Assembly (NCBI RefSeq): GCF_016863095.1 | Contig: NZ_BOOF01000017.1 | Coordinates: 1-64,000, forward strand | Source: Microbispora siamensis | Lineage (GTDB): Bacteria > Actinomycetota > Actinomycetes > Streptosporangiales > Streptosporangiaceae | Length of the DNA stretch: 64,000 nt | Direction: 5' to 3' | Shown here: positions 24,392 through 32,542 of the stretch, piece after piece | How positions within the stretch are numbered: position 1 is the stretch's first letter | Layout of the letters: every line of letters begins with the position of its first letter | Position numbers and translations under genes: made by a program | Notes under the pieces: model-generated | Told to the model about the DNA's origin: nothing | The model's database searches: none | Seen by the model: the letters and a program-made list of their open reading frames with translations, nothing else

Positions 24392-25369
24392 TTACAAGGT
24401 GACGACGACCTTGCCGGCGGGGTGTCCTTCGACGAGACGGCGGATCGCGTCGGGCGCCTCGCTCAGGGGATAGGCGCGGTCGATCACGGGGGTGACGGCG
24501 CCCGACTCGACGAGCCGCGTGAGTTCCTCCAGGTGCTCGGCCCGCTCCCTGCTCACCACCGGGCGCAGCCGCTGACCGACGAACATCGACAGCAGTGGCG
24601 CCCGGAACGTTCGTCCCATGCCCCCGGTGAAGCGGTATGCCGTGTGCCCGCCGCCGACGATCACCAGCGTCCCGCGCGGGGTCAGGGCGCGCCGCAGCAG
24701 GGACAGCGGCCGGTTTCCTGCGGTGTCGACGACGACGTCGTAACGTGCGCCGTCGCGGTCGATCTCCTCGCGGGCGTAGTCGACGACGTCGTCGGCGCCG
24801 AGCGACCGGACGAGCCCGGCCCTCGCCGCCGAGCACACGCCGGTGACGCTCGCGCCGTACGCCTTGGCGATCTGCACGGCGAACGACCCCACGCCCCCCG
24901 ACGCTCCGATGACCAGCGTCCGCTGTCCCGGCCGGACCTGGGCGACGTCGCGGACGGCCTGCAGCGCCGTCATGCCCGAGACGGGTATCGCGGCGGCCTG
25001 CTCGAACGTGAGGCCGGCCGGCTTCGGCGCGAGCCTGCTCTGCCGCGCGCTCGCGTACTCGGCGTACGAGCCGCTCTCGCAGGTGCCGTACACCTCCTGG
25101 CCGGGCTGGAATCGGGTCACGCGGGCGCCGACGGCCGCCACCACCCCGGCCACGTCACGGCCCCGGACCGCGACCTTGGGCCGGCGCAGCCCGAAGCCCG
25201 CGAGGCGCATGAGGTAGGGCCGGCCGGTCATGAGGACCCACACGCCGGGGTCCACCGCGGCGGCGCGGACCTCGACGAGCACCTCCTCGTCACCGATCGT
25301 GGGGCGGCCGACGTCGCGCAGGCGGAGCACGTCCGCCGGGCCGTACGCGTCCTGGACGATGGCTTTCAT
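24392..25369 (-). CDS. Zinc-independent MDR-family NAD(P)H reductase (quinone-oxidoreductase-like)
   Basis: A 325-residue medium-chain dehydrogenase/reductase. The cofactor motif is VIGASGGVGSFAVQIAKAYGASVTGV. The N-terminal GroES-like fold (IGDEEVLVEVRAAAVDPGVW) lacks the catalytic zinc ligands of alcohol dehydrogenases, and the Cys-rich structural zinc lobe is absent. It would reduce quinones or enones with NAD(P)H. Its ATG overlaps the stop of the upstream XRE gene (ATGA), so it is translationally coupled to the regulator. Confidence 0.9.
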   Translation of the reverse strand: MKAIVQDAYGPADVLRLRDVGRPTIGDEEVLVEVRAAAVDPGVWVLMTGRPYLMRLAGFGLRRPKVAVRGRDVAGVVAAVGARVTRFQPGQEVYGTCESGSYAEYASARQSRLAPKPAGLTFEQAAAIPVSGMTALQAVRDVAQVRPGQRTLVIGASGGVGSFAVQIAKAYGASVTGVCSAARAGLVRSLGADDVVDYAREEIDRDGARYDVVVDTAGNRPLSLLRRALTPRGTLVIVGGGHTAYRFTGGMGRTFRAPLLSMFVGQRLRPVVSRERAEHLEELTRLVESGAVTPVIDRAYPLSEAPDAIRRLVEGHPAGKVVVTL

Positions 25370-25596
25370 AACGTTCCTTCCGGGAGGTCGGGATACTGGA
25401 ACACGTCGTCGAGCGGAACGCCGAACACCCGGGCGATCCGGAAGGCCATCTCCAGAGACGGCGAGTATCGCCCCTGTTCGATGGCGATGAGGGTCTGCCT
25501 GGTCACGCCGATGCGTTCGGCGAGTTCGGCCTGGGTCATCTCGTCGTGGGCGAACCGCAGCGCGCGGATGCGGTTCGTCACGCGTGTGGGCTTCAC
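25366..25596 (-). CDS. Small XRE-type HTH regulator
   Basis: A 76-residue Cro/CI-type regulator consisting of little more than the helix-turn-helix: MTQAELAERIGVTRQTLIAIEQGRYSPSLEMA. The GTG at 25596 overlaps the stop of the membrane-protein gene (GTGA); a GTG one codon upstream is possible. This pairing of a tiny HTH protein with a four-helix membrane protein is a recurrent module in Gram-positive bacteria. It probably binds the three dyads at 26036-26102. Confidence 0.9.
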   Translation of the reverse strand: MKPTRVTNRIRALRFAHDEMTQAELAERIGVTRQTLIAIEQGRYSPSLEMAFRIARVFGVPLDDVFQYPDLPEGTL

Positions 25597-26021
25597 CACT
25601 CCGGAAGGCTCCTGCGATAGACAATGATCTTGGTGATCCCGCCGAGGATCGCCGACAGCACGAAGCAGAGGTAGACCACGTTCGCGATCCAGAACCGGTC
25701 CCACCCGGCCATGGCCATGAGCATCGCCGCGACCGCGCCGATGACGACGAACGCCTGACCGGTGTGGTCGCCGAGCCGCCCGATCTCCCTGTCGCGGACG
25801 TCGACGACCCGCGATGCCCCCGGCCTGACGATCGCCATCCCGATCTCGGCCACGATCGACGCGGCGATGGCCCCGCCGACCGACCACAGCAGGGCGGCGG
25901 TGTACGGCACGTCGGGTAACGGCCCTCCGTCCGCCCGTCTGAGAACGGCGACGACGTACGCGGCGTAGGCGAGCACGGCGACGACCAGCCTGATCCAGGC
26001 GCGCTTCTCCACGTGAGTCAT
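25593..26021 (-). CDS. Small four-helix membrane protein, HTH-module partner
   Basis: A 142-residue protein with four hydrophobic segments (about 10-28, 42-62, 88-106 and 112-132) and a conserved-looking VVDVRDREIGRLGDHTG loop between helices 2 and 3. That Asp-Glu-Arg loop is typical of the DUF2178-like family; the match is from memory. It may modulate the partner HTH protein from the membrane. First gene of the operon, with three operator-like dyads just upstream. Confidence 0.82.
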   Translation of the reverse strand: MTHVEKRAWIRLVVAVLAYAAYVVAVLRRADGGPLPDVPYTAALLWSVGGAIAASIVAEIGMAIVRPGASRVVDVRDREIGRLGDHTGQAFVVIGAVAAMLMAMAGWDRFWIANVVYLCFVLSAILGGITKIIVYRRSLPEW

Positions 26022-26035
26022 GATCGAACCCTTCG

Positions 26036-26101
26036 ATGTACAAAATCTTTGACATCACCAAGGTAGCGAATCTTTGACCTCATGTACAGAATCTTTTACA
26101 T
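26036..26101. promoter_or_regulatory. Three variant dyad operators
   Basis: Units at 26036-26055, 26061-26080 and 26082-26101 share the core AATCTTT and have arms ATGT/ACAT, AGGT/ACCT and ATGT/ACAT. The arm change in the middle unit is compensated on both sides, so dyad symmetry itself is conserved. They lie between the HTH-module operon start and the next gene's stop, an autoregulation layout. Confidence 0.65.
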
Positions 26102-26111
26102 CGAGGGGCTG

Positions 26112-26963
26112 TCAGGCCTCGGCGGGCACCTGCTCGGCGCCGATGACCTTCAGGAACTGGAGGGACTCGTACGCGGGCGACCCGGGCTCGGCGGTGAAGA
26201 TGACCACCTGCTGCTCCTGGTCGGGCACGGTCAGCACGTCGAAGTCCAGCTCGATCGGCCCGACGCGCGGGTGCCGTACGGTATGGCGCAGGTGCCGTTC
26301 GATGTGGAACCGCTGGGAGTTCCACAGGCGGGCGAACTCCTCGCTCCCGGCCAGCAGCTCCTCGACCAGGCTCTTCAGCTCACGGCTGTCGGGATAGCGG
26401 GTGACGGCGACGCGCAGGTAGCTGACCGCCGTGACGACGAACCGCTCCGGGCTGCCCATGCCGTAGTGCCGCTGCTCTGGGTCGGGGTGCAGGAAGTAAC
26501 GCCGGATGACGTTGCGCTCCTGGCCCGCCAGGGCGGAGAAGTCCTCGAACAGGGCCGCCGCCAGCGGGTTCCAGGCCAGCACGCCGCAGGTGTCGTCCAC
26601 GACGATCGCGGCGGCGTCGGTCAGCCGGTTGAGCAGGTTCAGCGTGCTCGGCCGCACCTCGCGTACGGGTTCGGCGGACCGGCTCTCCTCCCGCTCCCCG
26701 GCCAGGTGGAACAGGTGGGCCCGTTCCTGGTCCGACAGGCGCAGGGCGCGGGCGATGCCGTCGAGCACGCGCCGTGACGGGTGCCGGCCCCGCGCCTGCT
26801 CCAGCCGGGTGTAGTGGTCCACCGAGATGTACGCGAGCTGGGCGACCTCCTCGCGCCGCAGCCCGGGGGTGCGGCGGCGGCGTCCCTCGGGCAGGCCGAC
26901 GTCGGCGGGGCTGACGCGCTCACGTGCGCCGCGCAGGAAATTCGCCAGGCCAAGCTTGTCCAT
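26112..26963 (-). CDS. XRE regulator with MmyB-like ligand domain
   Basis: A 283-residue regulator. The N-terminal helix-turn-helix is RTPGLRREEVAQLAYISVDHYTRLEQARG. The C-terminal MmyB-like domain begins near residue 108 with LTDAAAIVVDDTCGVLAWNPLAAALF, a PAS-like fold that binds fatty acids in known members. It is divergent from an SDR gene, a very common arrangement in which the regulator controls the short-chain reductase. TACCGT lies 7 nt before the ATG, so the message may be leaderless. Confidence 0.92.
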   Translation of the reverse strand: MDKLGLANFLRGARERVSPADVGLPEGRRRRTPGLRREEVAQLAYISVDHYTRLEQARGRHPSRRVLDGIARALRLSDQERAHLFHLAGEREESRSAEPVREVRPSTLNLLNRLTDAAAIVVDDTCGVLAWNPLAAALFEDFSALAGQERNVIRRYFLHPDPEQRHYGMGSPERFVVTAVSYLRVAVTRYPDSRELKSLVEELLAGSEEFARLWNSQRFHIERHLRHTVRHPRVGPIELDFDVLTVPDQEQQVVIFTAEPGSPAYESLQFLKVIGAEQVPAEA

Positions 26964-27110
26964 GCCTGTGACGGTACGTCTGGAATCGAATGCCCGCACC
27001 GCGCAGCCATGGACTCCTGGTCCCTGGCTGTGCGGGACGGCCCGGGGCGACCGTGGGGTTGGCATCGACCGGCGGCGCCGGTCACCGACCTCATGGAAAG
27101 GCATACGATC

Positions 27111-27995
27111 ATGCGGATTCTCGTCACGGGTGCGAGCGGCTACGTCGGCGGAGTCGTGGCCGAGCACCTCGTCCGGGCCGGGCACGAGGTGGTCGCCCTG
27201 GCCCGGTCGGACCGGGCGCGCGAGCGGGTCGAAGGGCTGGGCGCGAAGGCGGTGCGCGGTAGCCTGCGGGACCTCGACGTCCTGCGCGGCGCGGCCGCCG
27301 GGGCCGACGCCGTGGTGCACACCGCCGTCGACTACACGAATCCCGAGATGGGCGACATCGAGCGCGACGCCCTCGCGGCGCTGCTGGGCGGGCTGAACGA
27401 CGGCGGCGCGTTCGTCTACACCAGCACGGGCCTGGTCTATCCGGACCGGCAGGGCGCCGTGGTGGACGAGGACCACCCCGTCACCCCCGAGGCGTCGCCG
27501 CAGCCGTACAAGGTCCTCGGCGAGCGGCAGGTCCTGGCGGCCGGGCACGTGGCGGGCACCGTGATCCGGGCGGCGCTGGTCTACGGGCGCGGCGGATCGG
27601 GCCTGCTCCAGGGGCTCATCGGCGCAGGCCGGCAGAACGGGATGGTGCCCTACATCGGCGAGGGCGCCAACGAGTGGTCGTCGGTGCACGTCGACGACCT
27701 CGCGGCGCTGTACGTCGCAGCGCTGGAGCGCCGCGAGCCCGGGGTCGTCGTCAACGCCGCCTCGGCCGAGCGGACCCCGATCCGGCGGATCGCCGAGGCG
27801 GTCGCCGAGCTCACCGGCGCCCAGGCCGTGTCGCTGACGCTGGAGCAGGGGGTGGCCGCGATGGGGCCGCTCGCCGCCACGCTCACCCGTTCGTCGCCGA
27901 TGGACGCCTCGCGTGCCCGGAGGCTGTTCGGGTGGGCCCCGGAGCGGCCAGGACTGATCGAGGAGCTGACGACCGGCTCCTACGCGCGGTCCTGA
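27111..27995 (+). CDS. NAD(P)-dependent epimerase/reductase (extended SDR)
   Basis: A 294-residue Rossmann-fold oxidoreductase. The cofactor motif is VTGASGYVGGVVAEHL, and the active-site Tyr/Lys are in the PYKVLGE stretch (YxxxG, Lys nearby), a variant of the classical YxxxK. The product and substrate are unknown. ATG at 27111 is preceded by GAAAGG; an ATG at 27093 is an alternative. It is divergent from the MmyB-like regulator and its 3' end overlaps the M50 gene by 16 bp. Confidence 0.85.
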   Translation: MRILVTGASGYVGGVVAEHLVRAGHEVVALARSDRARERVEGLGAKAVRGSLRDLDVLRGAAAGADAVVHTAVDYTNPEMGDIERDALAALLGGLNDGGAFVYTSTGLVYPDRQGAVVDEDHPVTPEASPQPYKVLGERQVLAAGHVAGTVIRAALVYGRGGSGLLQGLIGAGRQNGMVPYIGEGANEWSSVHVDDLAALYVAALERREPGVVVNAASAERTPIRRIAEAVAELTGAQAVSLTLEQGVAAMGPLAATLTRSSPMDASRARRLFGWAPERPGLIEELTTGSYARS

Positions 27996-29197
27996 TCGGC
28001 GGCTCGTCCTGTTCTCGGGCGCGGTCTGAGGCGCAGCGCGCGCCGTACGCGCGGGCCGTGCCTGCGCCACCACGCCCGCGCCCAGAGCACCTGGAACGCG
28101 ACCGCGGACAGCAGCACCGCCGCGGCGTCCAGTTCGGCGAGCGGGCCGGCGGGGGCGACGAGCGCACCCACGGCCCGGCCGAGCAGCGTCAGCGTCGCCG
28201 GCACCGTCACCGCGAACGCCATTCCCAGGCAGGCCGCGGTGCCCGCGACCAGCAGCACCGCGTACGCCCGGAGGGCGCGGCGCTCCCGGCGAGGCAGCCC
28301 GACGAGCGGGTCGGGGGAGGGACGGCGGAGCAGCCGCAGCGCCAGGTGGCGGGCGTAGGCGGAGGCGTCGCCGTACATGTTGCGGCACCTGGTCAGGTCC
28401 TGCAGCAGGAAGTAGACGTCGGTGCGCATGAACACGAGGAACTGCGTGGCCAGCATGCCGAGCGAGGTCAGCGCGACCAGCGACAGCGCGGGATGGCGCC
28501 CTAGGGCGGCGGTCAGGAGGAGCGCGGTAGAGCAGGCCGCTGCGTCCGTCGCCATCCCGGCGAGGTAGACCGTCAGGCGGACGCGCCGCCCGGCCAGCCA
28601 CACGCCGGACACCTCGGTCTGGACGGTCAGGAACTGCAGCCGGGTGCCGAGCCGGATCCGGCCCGGCACTCCGGCGGCCCTGGCGGTGGACAGGTGGGCC
28701 ATCTCGTGCAGGAAGATCAGCGCCCAGGCGACGGCGATCTGCGACGCGAGCACGAGCGTGCCGCGCTCGCTCCACAGCAGGTCGCGCCAGCCCGGCAGCG
28801 TCTCCCGCCGCGTGACCGCCGTCGCGGTCCCGGCGGCGATCAGGCCGGCGACCAGCAGGTGGAGCAGCGGGTGCAGCGTCCACCGCACGTGCCGGGGGCG
28901 CAGCCATGGAAAGGTCGGCGGATCGGCGGGGGCGGCCGGTCCGCCCGGCTCCTCCAGGAAGCCCAGCTCGCCCAGGGCGCGGACGAAGCCGCGGACGTCG
29001 AGATCGGCGCCGGTCTCGGCACGCAGCCGCCGTTCCGTCTCCTCGACCGTGGCGCCCGCCGACAGCAGCCTGATGGCCCGCATGCCCTCGTACGGCACGG
29101 CGACGAACGCGTCCCCGTCCGGACGGCCGACGATCCACTGGGAGCCGTCCTGGCGGAACGCGAGGTCGCGCAGCCGGACCACGGTCGCCTCTCCCAA
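27980..29197 (-). CDS. RRE/PqqD-like domain fused to M50-type membrane metalloprotease
   Basis: A 405-residue protein. Residues about 5-85 look like a PqqD-type peptide-binding domain (RPDGDAFVAVPYEGMRAIRLLSAGATVEE). Several membrane helices follow, with the zinc motif HEMAH at 164-168 and the second site near TDVYFLLQDL (Asp261 and Asp268). This matches putative peptide zinc metalloproteases of RiPP loci (YydH-like). It lies 21 bp downstream of the DUF6879 gene in a locus with a precursor-like peptide and a ThiF enzyme. It probably cleaves or exports the modified peptide; this is inference. Confidence 0.85.
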   Translation of the reverse strand: MGEATVVRLRDLAFRQDGSQWIVGRPDGDAFVAVPYEGMRAIRLLSAGATVEETERRLRAETGADLDVRGFVRALGELGFLEEPGGPAAPADPPTFPWLRPRHVRWTLHPLLHLLVAGLIAAGTATAVTRRETLPGWRDLLWSERGTLVLASQIAVAWALIFLHEMAHLSTARAAGVPGRIRLGTRLQFLTVQTEVSGVWLAGRRVRLTVYLAGMATDAAACSTALLLTAALGRHPALSLVALTSLGMLATQFLVFMRTDVYFLLQDLTRCRNMYGDASAYARHLALRLLRRPSPDPLVGLPRRERRALRAYAVLLVAGTAACLGMAFAVTVPATLTLLGRAVGALVAPAGPLAELDAAAVLLSAVAFQVLWARAWWRRHGPRVRRALRLRPRPRTGRAADQDRA

Positions 29198-29218
29198 CGC
29201 GGGCCTCCAGACGCGGGG

Positions 29219-29890
29219 TCAGGGGCGGAAGGTCCCGGTGTGGTGCGAGTAGCCGGGCAGGAGGTCGCGTGCCCGGTCGGAGATCTCGGGCGGCGGCAAC
29301 GGAGCGACCTCCCGCTCCACGTAGGCCCGCACGTCCTCTCCCCGGCCGTAAAGATCCTTGATTGCGGTCAGGCAGGGGCCGACGAGGGCGGGATCGGTGA
29401 TCCGCCGGGCACCCACATGGGCGCCGATCTGGTCGTACAGCACCTCGTAGAGCAGCGCGGGACCGAGCACGACGATCTCGGGCAGCGGCGCGATGTGCTC
29501 CAGCTCCCGCACGGCGTCCGCGTGCAGCACCCGGGGGCGCTCGCCCGCCGTCGCCCGTACGGCCAGGACGTGCAGCTCCCACTGGAGATAGGGGGTGAGA
29601 GGCGTCTCCACGACGCGGACCCGGCGGGCCGTGGGCCGGGTCCGGTAGTAGCCGACGAGGAACTCCCGCAGTTCCTCCAGCATGGCGAGCGAGCCGTCCC
29701 AGTCGCCGGCCATCATCGCCCGCCAGCTCGCCACGTCGGGTTCGAAGAACTCCTGGGCGCGTTCGAGCTTCCACACCTCATCGGGAACCCGCTCGAACTC
29801 CTCGGTGAACTCGGCCTGGTAGGCCTCGGCGGACAGGACCCGCGCCTCGGCCTGCCGTACGTCGTCGAAGACGGTGCCGGCGTCTGCCAC
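29219..29890 (-). CDS. DUF6879-like protein
   Basis: A 223-residue cytosolic protein. The sequence VWKLERAQEFFEP, then RVRVVETPLTPYLQWELH, then LPEIVVLGPALLYEVLYDQIGAHVGARRITDPALV follows the DUF6879 pattern of actinomycetes. Its activity is unknown. The GTG at 29890 has AAGGAGGGAAGG directly upstream. An ATG at 29983 overlapping the peptide stop (TGATG) would give 254 residues and tight coupling to the peptide gene. Lying between the precursor and the M50 gene, it is probably part of the RiPP-like system. Confidence 0.8.
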   Translation of the reverse strand: MADAGTVFDDVRQAEARVLSAEAYQAEFTEEFERVPDEVWKLERAQEFFEPDVASWRAMMAGDWDGSLAMLEELREFLVGYYRTRPTARRVRVVETPLTPYLQWELHVLAVRATAGERPRVLHADAVRELEHIAPLPEIVVLGPALLYEVLYDQIGAHVGARRITDPALVGPCLTAIKDLYGRGEDVRAYVEREVAPLPPPEISDRARDLLPGYSHHTGTFRP

Positions 29891-29982
29891 CCTTCCCTCC
29901 TTGGGCTTCGGCTGCTGGCTCTCGCTGGTCGCGACGTGCGGGCGGCCCCGCGGCACCCCCGCACGCCACGGCCGGCACTTCA

Positions 29983-30108
29983 TCAGTTACCGACGCTGTT
30001 GCTGCTGGTCGTGGTCTCGATCTTGTCGAGCAGCCGGATGACGATCTTTGTCTTCTCCGGCGTGGCGGCCTCGTCGACGGGTTCGGTCTCGTGCTCGTAC
30101 GTGTTCAT
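29983..30108 (-). CDS. 41-residue peptide ending in Asn, putative RiPP precursor
   Basis: A short gene with ATG preceded by AGAGGAAG. The product begins MNTYEHETEPVDEA (acidic leader), continues with KTKIVIRLLDKIE (amphipathic, suited to RRE binding), and ends in a Thr/Ser-rich tail, TTTSSNSVGN. The C-terminal residue is Asn, the residue MccB-type enzymes adenylate in microcin C precursors. It sits 88 bp downstream of the ThiF/RRE gene and directly upstream of the DUF6879 and M50 genes. I recognise no homologue; a precursor role is inferred from position, size and the terminal Asn. Confidence 0.72.
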   Translation of the reverse strand: MNTYEHETEPVDEAATPEKTKIVIRLLDKIETTTSSNSVGN

Positions 30109-30138
30109 CCGCTTCCTCTCTCGGGAGGGAACATGGAT

Positions 30139-30152
30139 GTTCTCGTGAGAAC
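30139..30152. repeat. Inverted repeat GTTCTC-GT-GAGAAC
   Basis: A perfect 6-bp dyad in the 88-bp gap between the ThiF gene and the peptide gene. It could be an intercistronic hairpin raising peptide expression or an operator for an internal promoter. Confidence 0.45.
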
Positions 30153-30196
30153 CCGTTCATGATTCGTCGATTGGCCGAAGACAGTCAAGGCTTTCG

Positions 30197-31333
30197 TTAT
30201 TCATTCAGTCCGGCGTCGATTTCGGTCATTCGCCCTGATGAATTGTGCTCCGGTCCGCCGGCCCGGGTTCCGCACACCGGGCAGCCGGGACGAGGCGGAT
30301 GCCGGACCCACACGTGGTGGTCCGCGGCGATCAGGTTGACCCCCTGGATGGTGCCGACCGGCGGCACGGGCACGCCGGTCAGGAGCCCGAGCAGCGCGTG
30401 GGCGACGAGCTGGCCGGACACGCCCGCCGAGGTGGCGATCACGCCGGGCCCGCCGAGGTCCACCGGCGTGCCGGGGCGGCGCCGCGCCTCCTCGCCGCTG
30501 CTCAGGCACTCGTAGCACGCGCCCGCTCCCGGCGCGAAGCATCCCACGGTGACCAGCGGGCCGTTGTATCCGCCGCCGGCCCAGGGGATGTTCGCGGCGG
30601 CGCAGGCGCGGTTGGCCCACACCCTGATGCCGTGCCCGGTGGGCCGGTCCGCGCAGAGGGCGAGCGCGTCGTAGCCCGCGATCAGGTCGTCCAGCTCGCG
30701 CCTGCTGCCGATGCGGCGGCGCTCGCCCGTGACGGAGATGTCGGAGTTGACGGCCCTGAGCCGGGCGACGGCCGCCTCCGCCTTCGGGCGCCCGACGTCG
30801 TCCTGGCCGTACAGCACCTGACGGTTGAGGTTGGACAGCTCGACCAGGTCGGGATCCACGCAGTGGAGCGTGCCGACGCCGACGGCGGCGAGCGCCCAGG
30901 CCGCGTGGCAGCCCGTGCCGCCCAGGCCGAGCACCACCACCCGCGCGGACTTCAGCCGGAGCTGGGTCTCCCAGCCGTGGGCGCGCGGCATGGTGTCGAC
31001 CGCGCGGAAGAACGCGTGGTTCCTGCTGTAGCGGTCGAGTTCGCGCTCGCTCAGCCCGGCGGGCGGCACTGCCGCGGCGTCCTCCACGTATCGGGTGGCG
31101 ACCAGTTGCTCGACGATCGACGTGGCGTCCGGCAACTCCGGATGGGCCAGGCGCAGCCGCTGGGCGATCTCGTCGCGAGAACGGGTGCCGTCCATCAGAG
31201 TGAGGGCCGTCCACACCCATCCGTACGGGTCCGCGATTTCGGCGGCGATCCCGTAAATCTCGCCGCCGATGCGAATGGTGCCGTCCTCGTATCGATGAGG
31301 CCGGTGCTCGAATTTCACGCGGGGCAGTCGCAC
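30197..31333 (-). CDS. ThiF/E1-like adenylyltransferase with N-terminal RRE domain (MccB-like)
   Basis: A 378-residue enzyme. Residues about 8-85 form a PqqD-like recognition domain (DGTIRIGGEIYGIAAEI, LMDGTRSRDEIAQRL). The E1-like fold follows, with GLGGTG at 136-141, the acidic pair near Asp160 in CVDPDLVELSNLNRQ (Arg171), and Lys184. A structural zinc site is CYEC (273-276) and CPVC (351-354). MccB, which adenylates the C-terminal Asn of microcin C precursors, has this same architecture. The GTG at 31333 lies 7 nt from a -10 box. No YcaO partner is present, arguing against an azole-forming locus. Confidence 0.88.
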   Translation of the reverse strand: MRLPRVKFEHRPHRYEDGTIRIGGEIYGIAAEIADPYGWVWTALTLMDGTRSRDEIAQRLRLAHPELPDATSIVEQLVATRYVEDAAAVPPAGLSERELDRYSRNHAFFRAVDTMPRAHGWETQLRLKSARVVVLGLGGTGCHAAWALAAVGVGTLHCVDPDLVELSNLNRQVLYGQDDVGRPKAEAAVARLRAVNSDISVTGERRRIGSRRELDDLIAGYDALALCADRPTGHGIRVWANRACAAANIPWAGGGYNGPLVTVGCFAPGAGACYECLSSGEEARRRPGTPVDLGGPGVIATSAGVSGQLVAHALLGLLTGVPVPPVGTIQGVNLIAADHHVWVRHPPRPGCPVCGTRAGGPEHNSSGRMTEIDAGLNE

Positions 31334-31340
31334 GTGACGA

Positions 31341-31370
31341 CGATTACTGGGCGATAACTGGGCGAGTCAA
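31341..31370 (-). promoter_or_regulatory. Promoter of the ThiF operon with helically phased repeats
   Basis: On the minus strand TTGACT (31365-31370), an 18-bp spacer and TAATCG (31341-31346) end 7 nt before the GTG, giving a leaderless message. The spacer contains two copies of ACTGGGCGA (31346-31354 and 31357-31365) exactly 11 bp apart, one helical turn. This suggests an activator or repressor site. Confidence 0.6.
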
Positions 31371-31490
31371 CACTGAATTCTGCAAGAAGGAAAAAGGGGT
31401 CGGCCGTAAAACGTTCCCGCCTCGCGGGGGTGCCGCTTCGCGGCGAAGAGGGGGCATGAAACGTCACCGCTGGGCATACGGTTGACGACG

Positions 31491-32459
31491 ATGAACGATC
31501 AGCCTGCCGTGATCTCACCGCCGATGCCGCGCCGCACGGTGCTGGCCGCCGCGCTCGCCGCCGTGGTCGTCCCGCTCTCGGGCTGCGGAGGCTCGGCGGG
31601 CGAGGCCGCCTCGGTCGCTCCCCGCGCGAGCGTGACCTCGCCCGCCTCGGGACGGGCCTCCGCGAGTCCGGAGGGTCCGGAGCCGTCCGTACGGGACCTG
31701 CCCGCGCCGGACGAGGCGATCCCCAAGGACCCCGGGCGGCTGGCCGACGCCCTGACCCGTACGGGGGAGCGACTGCGTGACGCGATCGACGACTGGAGGC
31801 GTACGGGCGACCCCGCCAAGGGGGAGGCGCCCGAGCCGGTGGTCCTGCTGTCCCTGTACGAGCAGCGCGTCTACCGCTATCTCGCCCGCAATCCCAAGGT
31901 GGCCTCCCGCACCTACGGCGAACTGCCGAAGGAGGTGGCCGCGCGGGCGCGGGACAACGTGACGGCCATCCGCGACCTGCTCTCCCTCGCCCATCCCGTC
32001 AGCGGGCCGATCAAGATCAAGGTCCGGTCGCCGGAGCCCGCAGACGCCCTGCTCGCCGACTTCCGGCGAGCCGAGCGCAGGTTCGGCGTCGAGTGGGAGG
32101 TGCTGGCGGCGGTGATGCTCGTGGAGACCAAGTTCGGGCGGGTGCGCTCGCCGAGCTACGTGGGCGCCAAGGGGCCGATGCAGTTCATGCCGGGCACCTG
32201 GAAGGCGTACGGCATGGGCGGCGACATCGACGACACCGGTGACGCCCTTCTCGGCGCGGCCAACTACCTCCACGCGTCGGGCGCGCCCGGCGACTACCGG
32301 CGCGCGCTGTACGCCTACAACCACTCCCAGGCGTACGTCGACGCGGTCCTGCTGCACGCGCGTCAGATGAAGCGGGACATCAGGAACTACTACGCCTACT
32401 ACACCTGGCAGGTCTACGTGATCACGACGAAGGGCGAGCGCCGCCTGACCGGCCCCTGA
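31491..32459 (+). CDS. Lytic transglycosylase-type lipoprotein
   Basis: A 322-residue protein. A signal peptide with lipobox LSGC is followed by a low-complexity Ala/Ser/Pro linker. The C-terminal lysozyme-like domain has the catalytic Glu in AAVMLVETKFGRVRSPSYVGAKGPMQFMPGTW, then YNHSQAYVDAVL, as in MltB/SLT-type actinomycete enzymes. It would cleave peptidoglycan outside the membrane. A TTG three codons upstream (31482) is a less likely start. Confidence 0.9.
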   Translation: MNDQPAVISPPMPRRTVLAAALAAVVVPLSGCGGSAGEAASVAPRASVTSPASGRASASPEGPEPSVRDLPAPDEAIPKDPGRLADALTRTGERLRDAIDDWRRTGDPAKGEAPEPVVLLSLYEQRVYRYLARNPKVASRTYGELPKEVAARARDNVTAIRDLLSLAHPVSGPIKIKVRSPEPADALLADFRRAERRFGVEWEVLAAVMLVETKFGRVRSPSYVGAKGPMQFMPGTWKAYGMGGDIDDTGDALLGAANYLHASGAPGDYRRALYAYNHSQAYVDAVLLHARQMKRDIRNYYAYYTWQVYVITTKGERRLTGP

Positions 32460-32542
32460 CAAAAGGGCGGCGAACGAGTAACCAATGCCGCTTTCCGCGC
32501 GACTCATCCTTTGGGGGATCGATCGCGTACGGGAGGTCGGTT

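Noticed and set aside
26112-29774. A 1220-codon open frame on the minus strand
   Set aside because: Only its last 284 codons are a real gene (the MmyB-like regulator). The rest is antisense or out-of-frame shadow of the SDR, M50 and DUF6879 genes with low-complexity Arg/Pro composition.
30197-31333. Azole-forming (TOMM) RiPP locus
   Set aside because: The ThiF-type protein could suggest one, but no YcaO cyclodehydratase or flavin dehydrogenase is near, and the peptide lacks Cys.
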